From Myxococcales bacterium (lineage in GTDB: Bacteria; Myxococcota_A; Polyangia; Polyangiales; Houyiibacteriaceae), in assembly GCA_020354595.1 (NCBI GenBank), contig CP070650.1, positions 2,711,539 through 2,721,685 of the forward strand: a stretch of 10,147 nucleotides of DNA. The letters run 5' to 3'. The first letter of the stretch is position 1, and every line of letters begins with the position of its first letter. Shown here piece by piece: positions 1 to 5,619 of the stretch. The position numbers were made by a program, and so were the translations under genes. A model generated the notes under the pieces. The model searched no databases. It was given only the letters and a program-made list of their open reading frames with translations, and was not told the DNA's origin.

Positions 1-87
1 GGGTTCGCAATGACGATGGTTTTGTTGGGATCGAACATCGCTCCGGCCCTCGTACCGCATTTCGAGCATTTGGGGTAGCATCACGCG
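1..87. other. Left edge, possible end or start of a neighbouring gene
   Basis: Two readings are possible and neither is strong. On the plus strand, a frame open from base 1 reads 25 codons to a TAG at 76-78, nine bases before the next gene, as the tail of an upstream operon partner would. On the minus strand, an ATG at 38-36 opens a frame reading MFDPNKTIVIAN to the window edge, with a GGAG just upstream, which would make a divergent gene. Both show mostly G or C at third codon positions. The stretch is too short to decide. Confidence 0.2.
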
Positions 88-1041
88 ATGCTTGCCAGGG
101 GCTTGGTTCCCGCTTTGTTCGTTGCGCTGCTCGGGTGTGGTCACAGCAGCGTTGAGAGCGAATGCGAGGGGCTCACCTTAGAAGAGTGCACGCAGTCGGA
201 TGGCGGGATCCCGGACGGGGGCGAACCCGATGGCGGCGACCCCGACAGCGGAGTGCCGCCGGATTCCTCGTTCGTAGTCGACACCGATTGGCTGAAGGAG
301 CATCTGAACGATCCGAATGTGCAATTGATCGACACGCGAAGCTCGGGCTACGGGACGTCGCGGATTCCAGGGGCGATTCATCTACGCCCCGGCGAGCTCG
401 CCGCCACGGTCGACGGGGTGCCGTCTCAAGTTGCGCCACCGATGCAGGCGGAACCCGTGCTTCGCGCCAAGGGGCTCCGCAATGACGTGATCGCCGTAGT
501 CTACGGAGAGCCCAACGAGTACGACCCGTCGCGGGTGGTGTGGACCCTCAGCTACTACCGGCACGGTGACGTGCGGTATTTGGATGGCGGCTATGCGGCT
601 TGGGTCGATGCCGGCGGCGAGCTCGACACCGAGCCTCCGGGCGTGGAGGAAAGTGACTACACGATCAACGGCGTCGACGATGGGCTGCGCGTCACCGGCG
701 AGTGGGTCCTCGAGCAGCTCGGCGAAGCACCGTACGCCATGCCCGCGATTCAGTTGGTCGACGCGCGTTCGGAGGGTGAGTATGCGAACGGCCGAATCCC
801 CACCGCCCGCAGCGTGAACTGGACGCGGAATCTGCAGAGTGGCTTTCTGCTGCCAGAGTCGGACCTCGAGGCTCTCTACGAGGGAGTGGATCCTTCGCAA
901 ACCACGGTGACCTATTGCGTCACAGGTTGGCGCGGGTCCTTTGCATGGCTGACCCTGACGGCTCTGGGATACGAGGACGTGCGCTTGTACGACGGTTCCT
1001 GGAGCGAGTGGGGCAACGGAGACTTCCCGGTCGAGCAGTAA
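88..1041 (+). CDS. Two-domain rhodanese-like sulfurtransferase lipoprotein
   Basis: Predicted exported thiosulfate or 3-mercaptopyruvate sulfurtransferase, moving sulfane sulfur through an active-site cysteine persulfide. Residues 1-17 form a short lipoprotein signal (Arg4, a hydrophobic core, then LLGC with Cys17 as the lipidation site). Residues about 20-60 are an acidic Gly-rich linker with DGG repeats. The first rhodanese domain (about 62-180) has the fold motifs (LIDTR, RIPGAIHL, LDGGYAAW) but no cysteine at its active-site position, as usual for the first half of tandem rhodaneses. The second (about 200-317) carries the loop YCVTGWRGS with Cys277, followed by a YDGSWSEWG ending that resembles YnjE-type thiosulfate sulfurtransferases. 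The ATG is chosen because it gives a complete signal peptide; the ribosome site is poor (GGGG 12 bases upstream). Substrate and sulfur acceptor are not predictable. Confidence 0.88.
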   Translation: MLARGLVPALFVALLGCGHSSVESECEGLTLEECTQSDGGIPDGGEPDGGDPDSGVPPDSSFVVDTDWLKEHLNDPNVQLIDTRSSGYGTSRIPGAIHLRPGELAATVDGVPSQVAPPMQAEPVLRAKGLRNDVIAVVYGEPNEYDPSRVVWTLSYYRHGDVRYLDGGYAAWVDAGGELDTEPPGVEESDYTINGVDDGLRVTGEWVLEQLGEAPYAMPAIQLVDARSEGEYANGRIPTARSVNWTRNLQSGFLLPESDLEALYEGVDPSQTTVTYCVTGWRGSFAWLTLTALGYEDVRLYDGSWSEWGNGDFPVEQ

Positions 1042-1113
1042 CGCGCAGGAGGCGTGCCAACCCGGAAAAAGCGAGAAGTCGCACCCCGACGCCCGCGCGG
1101 AGCCCCTCTGGAC

Positions 1114-1137
1114 CAAGACAACCGTGTCGCGGTCTTG
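1114..1137 (+). other. Small hairpin between rhodanese and acyl-CoA synthetase
   Basis: CAAGAC at 1114-1119 is the exact reverse complement of GTCTTG at 1132-1137, giving a 6-bp stem with a 12-base loop. No T tract follows, so it is not a canonical intrinsic terminator. The rest of the 119-bp gap (1042-1160) shows no gene and no convincing promoter. Confidence 0.25.
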
Positions 1138-1147
1138 ACAACTCTAC

Positions 1148-1151
1148 GGAG
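1148..1151 (+). promoter_or_regulatory. Ribosome binding site deciding a TTG start
   Basis: GGAG lies nine bases before the TTG at 1161. It is the only recognisable Shine-Dalgarno element near the N-terminus of the following acyl-CoA synthetase, which has no in-frame ATG between the end of the rhodanese gene and its first conserved residues. It is therefore used to place the start. Confidence 0.5.
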
Positions 1152-1160
1152 TCCGCAGGC

Positions 1161-2657
1161 TTGGACGTTCGCTGCGTCGACTGGTATTCGAACCCGGTGT
1201 CGTTGTTCCCTCGACTCGTAGCCGCGGATGCTCGTCTCGCCCTCGTGATCGACGATCACGCCTGGACCTACGCCGAGCTTGCCGACGCCGCGCTTCAACA
1301 CGTCGCGTTGCTCGAGCGCGTTGGTGTCGAGAGCGGGGAGCATGTGGCGGTGTGGGCGGAGCCGAGCCCTTCAACGGCAGCGGCGATGATCGGGAACTTC
1401 GCGGCCGGGGTCACAACGATTCCGCTCAATCCCAAGCTCGGCTCGGGCGAGGTCGCGCACATCTTCAACGACTCCAGACCCAAGCTCGCGTTTTGCGCAG
1501 AAGGTTTCGACGTTCCGCACGAGGTCATCCACGTGCCCTCGCTTCGCGCGGCGTATGCGCCCGGCGAGTCGTCGTTGGGGGAGATCGAAGAAGACGCGAC
1601 GTCTGGGCTGATCTTGTACACCTCGGGCACGACCGGGCCGCCCAAGGGTGCGGTGATTACGCGCGCCAACATCGCGGCTAACCTCGATTCGCTGACCGAA
1701 GCGTGGGAATGGACGTCGCGCGACACCGTCGTGCACTCGCTCCCCTTGATTCACGCGCACGGCTTGGTGCTCGGTCTTTTCGGCAGCCTGCGCGTCGGGG
1801 GCGCGCTTCACTACGTTCCGAAGTTCAGCCCGGAAGCGATTGGTAAAGCGCTGGTCGACCCCCGGCACGAACAAACGATGTGCTTCGCGGTGCCGACGAT
1901 GTACCACCGCATCGCCGAGGCCGCTGAGGGCGACGCGGACCTATGCGAGGCGCTCCGCCGGCCACGGCTGCTCGTATCGGGCTCCGCCGGGCTCTCTGTG
2001 CGGGAGCACGAGCACATCCAGGCGCTCACGGGTCGCGGCGTGCACGAACGGTACGGTTTGACCGAAACGCTCATCAACTGTGGCGTTCCTGCTTCGCACG
2101 CCCCGATGCCGGGCTACGTCGGCCCGCCACTTCCTGGGGTCGAGCTAAAGCTGGTCGACGAGCGCCGCAGCGAGATCGACGCGCACGACGACGAAACGAT
2201 CGGTGAGGTTGCCGTACGAAGCAACGCGGTATTCGCCGGCTATCTCAATCGCGACGACGCCACCGCCGAAGTGCTCGATGGCGACGGCTGGTTCTACACC
2301 GGCGACCTGGCAACACGCAGAGAAGACGGCGCCATCCGCATCCTAGGTCGCCGAAGCACCGACCTGATCAAGACTGGAGGCTACCGAGTGGGCGCCGGCG
2401 AAATCGAAGCCTGCCTTCTCGAGCACCCTTCGGTTCGCGAAGTCGCGATCGTAGGCGTCCCCGACGATGACCTAGGTCAGCGCATCGAAGCCTTCGTCGT
2501 GCTGAAGCAAAGCAAGCAGGCTGACGCCGCCGAGCTCACGAACTTCGTCATCGAGCAACTAAGCCCCCACAAGAGACCCCGCGCAGTGCACTTCCTCGAT
2601 GAGCTCCCCCGCAATGCGATGGGCAAAGTACAGAAGAAGCAACTCGGTATACGTTGA
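1161..2657 (+). CDS. MatB/ACSF3-like AMP-forming acyl-CoA synthetase
   Basis: Activates a carboxylic acid with ATP to the acyl-adenylate and then to acyl-CoA in the cytoplasm. From the TTG start it has 498 residues, the usual size for malonyl-CoA synthetases (about 500). Visible ANL-superfamily motifs are the P-loop YTSGTTGPPKG (153-163), the HAHGL segment (198-202), ERYGLTET (296-303), YTGD with Asp382, the hinge region before KTGGYRVGAGEIE (Lys404 on), and the C-terminal catalytic lysine in NAMGKVQKK (Lys489). The HxHGL segment, the PKF motif after it and the Arg in ERYG resemble malonyl- or methylmalonyl-CoA synthetases (MatB, ACSF3). I infer a dicarboxylic or short acid as substrate, but cannot exclude another acid. 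The frame stays open upstream to 915, inside the rhodanese gene; that extension is rejected because it has no conserved sequence. It follows the rhodanese gene on the same strand and ends at heptad repeat copy A. Confidence 0.88.
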   Translation: MDVRCVDWYSNPVSLFPRLVAADARLALVIDDHAWTYAELADAALQHVALLERVGVESGEHVAVWAEPSPSTAAAMIGNFAAGVTTIPLNPKLGSGEVAHIFNDSRPKLAFCAEGFDVPHEVIHVPSLRAAYAPGESSLGEIEEDATSGLILYTSGTTGPPKGAVITRANIAANLDSLTEAWEWTSRDTVVHSLPLIHAHGLVLGLFGSLRVGGALHYVPKFSPEAIGKALVDPRHEQTMCFAVPTMYHRIAEAAEGDADLCEALRRPRLLVSGSAGLSVREHEHIQALTGRGVHERYGLTETLINCGVPASHAPMPGYVGPPLPGVELKLVDERRSEIDAHDDETIGEVAVRSNAVFAGYLNRDDATAEVLDGDGWFYTGDLATRREDGAIRILGRRSTDLIKTGGYRVGAGEIEACLLEHPSVREVAIVGVPDDDLGQRIEAFVVLKQSKQADAAELTNFVIEQLSPHKRPRAVHFLDELPRNAMGKVQKKQLGIR

Positions 2658-2667
2658 TCCAGACGCA

Positions 2668-2751
2668 CTCAGTACTCAGTAGTCAGATCTCAGTACTCAG
2701 ATCCCAGATCTGAGCTGCTCAGTTCTAAGATCTGAGATCGGGGAACTGAGT
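2668..2751. repeat. Heptad palindrome, copy A, in a convergent gap
   Basis: A degenerate 7-bp tandem array. The left arm has units CTCAGTA (2668, 2675), GTCAGAT (2682), CTCAGTA (2689), CTCAGAT (2696) and CCCAGAT (2703). The core CTGAGCTGCTCAG (2710-2722) is a perfect palindrome around 2716. The right arm has CTAAGAT (2725), CTGAGAT (2732), CGGGGAA (2739) and CTGAG (2746). Left units are mostly CTCAG and right units mostly its reverse complement CTGAG, so the whole can fold into a long imperfect hairpin. For example, 2696-2703 pairs without mismatch with 2729-2736. It nearly fills the space between the stop codons of the converging acyl-CoA synthetase and diiron enzyme genes. A bidirectional terminator or mRNA-end stabiliser is an inference; there is no T tract. 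Confidence 0.85.
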
Positions 2752-2757
2752 CGTCGT

Positions 2758-3561
2758 TCAAGCGGTCAGAGCCAGTGTCTCCCGCGTCACTCCACAGGCC
2801 CGCGCCACGTCGTCGCGATAGGCGCGCCAGGCGTCGACGGCTTGGTGCATCGCAGTTGCCACTCGCTCGCGATCGCCCTCGGGTACGTGGTCCAGCATCA
2901 CCCGCCAAGCAGCCTTCCGGTGCTCGCCCTCGACCGAGCGGTGTGCCTTCGTCAGCGCGAGGCATTCGACCGGGAGGTTATAGTGCTCCACCAGCGGATG
3001 CTTCTCCAGCGGTGGCTCGGGTCGCGCCGGCGCGCTCTCATCGAGTTCGTGGCGCTCGTAGGCCGTGCCTTCGATGAACAACGTGGCGATCGCCGCGGCA
3101 ACCGCCCAACCTCGACTAGTCGTCACGTCATCCAGGAATCCTCGATAGGCGCGGGCCGCCGGCAACAGCTCGACGCGCTCGAAACGCGCGAGGTCCATGC
3201 CGAGCCCCTGCGGGTACATCAAGAAGAGCTCGGGGTGCGGCTTGCCGGCGGCGAGCCCACCGGTCTCTTCCTCATAGAGGTTCTCCGCCAGCTCACGGCG
3301 CACCTCGGGGATCGGGCACTGGACATACGCGCGCCCGACCATCACCGGAAAATCGCGGACGTAGACCTCCCACTCGTGCTCGAGATGAATGTGGAGCTTG
3401 TCCCTGGCGACGAGCCCCCCGGTGAACGCCGGCCAAGCCCAATGCGTCTTTCGCTCCATCTGCTGAAGAAGCGCTTCTTGAAAGTCGGCGAGAATCACAC
3501 TTTCAAGGTAGAGGTTGGCGGAGGCCGTGTCGAAAACGGGTTTTCGCGGTTGGTCTCGCAA
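2758..3561 (-). CDS. Heme-oxygenase-like diiron enzyme (TenA/PqqC/CADD fold)
   Basis: An all-helical protein of 267 residues from the family of heme-oxygenase-like diiron oxidases and oxygenases. The putative metal ligands are visible: ENLYEEE (Glu97-99) and His109 in the first cluster, Glu164 in LFIEGTAYE, and the His-x3-Glu-x2-His set His207, Glu211, His214. This last spacing matches the His/Asp/His triad of Chlamydia CADD. Family members oxidise amino acids, fatty acids or aromatic precursors; the substrate here is unknown. It follows speA on the same strand with a 41-bp gap, so the two are probably co-transcribed, which makes an arginine- or polyamine-derived substrate a reasonable guess. 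The start is uncertain: TTG at 3561 gives the full N-terminal helix but lacks a clear ribosome site, and the first ATG would remove 34 residues. It ends at heptad repeat copy A. Confidence 0.8.
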   Translation of the reverse strand: MRDQPRKPVFDTASANLYLESVILADFQEALLQQMERKTHWAWPAFTGGLVARDKLHIHLEHEWEVYVRDFPVMVGRAYVQCPIPEVRRELAENLYEEETGGLAAGKPHPELFLMYPQGLGMDLARFERVELLPAARAYRGFLDDVTTSRGWAVAAAIATLFIEGTAYERHELDESAPARPEPPLEKHPLVEHYNLPVECLALTKAHRSVEGEHRKAAWRVMLDHVPEGDRERVATAMHQAVDAWRAYRDDVARACGVTRETLALTA

Positions 3562-3602
3562 CTGTTTGTAACGACGTGAGTTTTGGACGGCGAGCGTGTC
3601 CC

Positions 3603-5540
3603 CTAGGCGTCGCCTTTTAGGTACGTGTAGCCCCTCAAGCTCTGCTCATAGTGCCTCATGAAGGTTCGGAGCTGCGGCAAGGTCATGCGGCCTTGGTTCA
3701 GCGCGCGTTCGGCTTGCTTGCGGACGCGCTCGACCATCTCTTCGGGGTCGTACTGTAGGTAGCGGAGCACCTCGTCGATGGCGTCGCCCTTGATGACGTT
3801 GGCGACGCTGTAGCCGTAGTCCTCGAGGCGCACGTGCACGGCGTTCGTGTCGCCAAAGAGATTGTGAAGGTCGCCGAGGATCTCTTGGTACGCGCCGCCG
3901 AGGAACATGCCGAGGAAGTATGGCTCTCCGGAGCGCACGGGGTGGAGGTCCAAGGAGTTCTGAACCTCCTCGACGTCGATGAAGTGGTTGACGATGCCAT
4001 CGGAGTCGCAAGTCAGGTCTGCGAGGCGCGCGCGTATCGTCGGCTCTTCCTCGAGCCGATGAATCGGCATGAAGGGGAACAGGTGGTCCATGGCCCAAAT
4101 GTCGGGCGCCGACTGGAAGAGCGAGAAGTTGCAGTAGTAGATCGCGCCCATGAGCTCTTCGATGGCGTGTAGCTCCTCGGGCACGTACTTCAGCCGCTTC
4201 ATGTTCTGACGGATCTTCTCACAACAGCTCCAGAACAGATGCTCGGCACGTGCGAGCTCGCGCATTCCGAGGTAGCCGAACTTGAACAGGCTTCGCGCCT
4301 CCTCGAGCGCTTGCTGTGCGTCGTGCCACGACTCCTGCACGTTCTTAGGCTGAATCCCTTTCCAGGTTTCATAGAACTCGTCGAGGATGCGGTGGTCGTT
4401 CGGTGACGGCTCGGCGGGATCCTCGAAGTCGATGTGGTCGACCCCGAGTGCGTCGAAGACCAGCACCGATTGATACGCGGCGATGGAGCGCCCGCTCTCG
4501 CTGACGATGGTAGGCGCTAGGACCTGCGCCTTTTCACACGCTTCTTGTATGCCTGCGACGACATCGTAGGCGTACTCCTGGAGGTCGTAATTCATCGAGC
4601 CACGGAAATCGGTCTTCGAGCCGTCGTAGTCGACAGCCAACCCGCCACCGACGTCGATGAAGCGCATCTTGCAGCCCATCTGCATCAGCTCGACGTAGAT
4701 TTGCCCCGCTTCGCGCATGGCGTTCTTCACCGGGATGATGCTGGAGACCTGGCTTCCAATGTGGAAGTGAAGGAGCTTGAGGCAGTCGAGCATGTCGCGC
4801 TTTTCGAGCTCGTCGACCACGTGCATGATTTCCGACATCGTCAGCCCGAACTTCGCGCGGTCTCCGGCCGAGTCGGCCCAGCGGCCCATGCCCTTGCTGC
4901 TGAGCTTGGCGCGTACCCCGAGACACGGGCGAATGCCGAGCTTCTCTGATGCGCGAAACGCGAGCTCGAGCTCCTCGATGCGCTCGAGCACGACCACGAC
5001 CGTGTTGTCGAACCGCTGTGCCACCAGTGCGGTTTCGAGATACGCGAGGTCTTTGTAGCCGTTGCAGATGATGAACCCGTCCTCGTCTTCCATCGCGGCG
5101 AGCGCGATCAACAGCTCCGGTTTCGACCCGGCCTCCAGCCCGAATCGCCACGGCCTTCCGGTTTCGACGATCTCTTCGACGAGGTGACGTTGCTGGTTGA
5201 CCTTGATCGGGAAGACGCCGCGGTACTTGCCCTCGTAGCCGTACTCGCGAATCGCGTTGTCGAAGCAATGGTTTAGGAGCCGAATCCGGTCTTGCAGGAT
5301 GTTCGGGAAGCGGATTAGCAACGGTAGGTCGAGGCCGCGCTCGCCGAGCTGCTCAGTGAGGTCGTAGAGGTCGATGGCCCGGTCTTGTGTGGGGTCCGGT
5401 CGCACCTCGACGTGGCCCCGCGCGTTGATATGAAAATACGGCTCTCCCCAGCCTCTGATCTGGTAGAGCTTAGCGCTCTTCTTCACGCTCCAATTTCGGG
5501 GCTGGCCGTTGCCGTCCATGGGTCCCCTGGCGTAGCACAT
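3603..5540 (-). CDS. speA: Biosynthetic arginine decarboxylase (PLP-dependent)
   Basis: Converts L-arginine to agmatine and CO2, the first step of the agmatine route to putrescine and spermidine. The 645-residue product has the length and full motif order of SpeA: the N-terminal YQIRGWGEPYFHIN segment, PIKVNQ with the PLP lysine Lys113, GLEAGSKPEL (134-143), VRAKLSSKGMGRW, HFHIGSQ (258-264), DVGGGLAVDYDG (296-307), SESGRS (347-352), NFSLFQSAPD, the catalytic-cysteine motif CDSDG (Cys511), and GAYQEILGDLHNLFGDTNAVHV near the end. The start at 5540 is backed by GAGG six bases upstream; an ATG at 5519 with AGGGGA three bases upstream is an equal alternative and loses only seven residues. The frame stays open to 5807 but that part runs antisense to the divergent sulfatase gene and is not conserved. 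A diiron enzyme gene follows 41 bp downstream. Confidence 0.95.
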   Translation of the reverse strand: MCYARGPMDGNGQPRNWSVKKSAKLYQIRGWGEPYFHINARGHVEVRPDPTQDRAIDLYDLTEQLGERGLDLPLLIRFPNILQDRIRLLNHCFDNAIREYGYEGKYRGVFPIKVNQQRHLVEEIVETGRPWRFGLEAGSKPELLIALAAMEDEDGFIICNGYKDLAYLETALVAQRFDNTVVVVLERIEELELAFRASEKLGIRPCLGVRAKLSSKGMGRWADSAGDRAKFGLTMSEIMHVVDELEKRDMLDCLKLLHFHIGSQVSSIIPVKNAMREAGQIYVELMQMGCKMRFIDVGGGLAVDYDGSKTDFRGSMNYDLQEYAYDVVAGIQEACEKAQVLAPTIVSESGRSIAAYQSVLVFDALGVDHIDFEDPAEPSPNDHRILDEFYETWKGIQPKNVQESWHDAQQALEEARSLFKFGYLGMRELARAEHLFWSCCEKIRQNMKRLKYVPEELHAIEELMGAIYYCNFSLFQSAPDIWAMDHLFPFMPIHRLEEEPTIRARLADLTCDSDGIVNHFIDVEEVQNSLDLHPVRSGEPYFLGMFLGGAYQEILGDLHNLFGDTNAVHVRLEDYGYSVANVIKGDAIDEVLRYLQYDPEEMVERVRKQAERALNQGRMTLPQLRTFMRHYEQSLRGYTYLKGDA

Positions 5541-5619
5541 CGGGAGCCTCGGCGGTCGTCCGGCGTCTTTGCTCCCCCGGCCCAGCCGTGGTAGCCGAAC
5601 GCCCAATGGGGGAATGCCT
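5541..5619. promoter_or_regulatory. Divergent intergenic region, speA versus sulfatase gene
   Basis: These 79 bp must hold the 5' leaders, and probably the promoters, of both divergent genes unless promoters lie inside the coding regions. The ribosome sites are visible (GAGG at 5547-5550 on the minus strand, GGGGGA at 5608-5613 on the plus strand). I see no convincing -35/-10 pair or operator. Confidence 0.35.

Noticed and set aside
1..38. Divergent biotin carboxylase start (IVIAN followed by RGE)
   Set aside because: The partial reading TIVIAN resembles the family start, but the next codon begins with CC and can only be Pro, not Arg, so the signature is not met.
382..1116. Reverse-strand open frame of 244 codons
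   Set aside because: Antisense to the rhodanese gene, whose active-site loop and domain motifs are on the plus strand.
1135..1140. TTGACA as a -35 box for the MatB-like gene
   Set aside because: No -10-like hexamer lies 16-18 bases downstream, and the hexamer is part of the small inverted repeat.
2668..2751. CRISPR or phage attachment site for the heptad arrays
   Set aside because: Units are only 7 bp with no spacers, and there is no cas, integrase or tRNA gene nearby.
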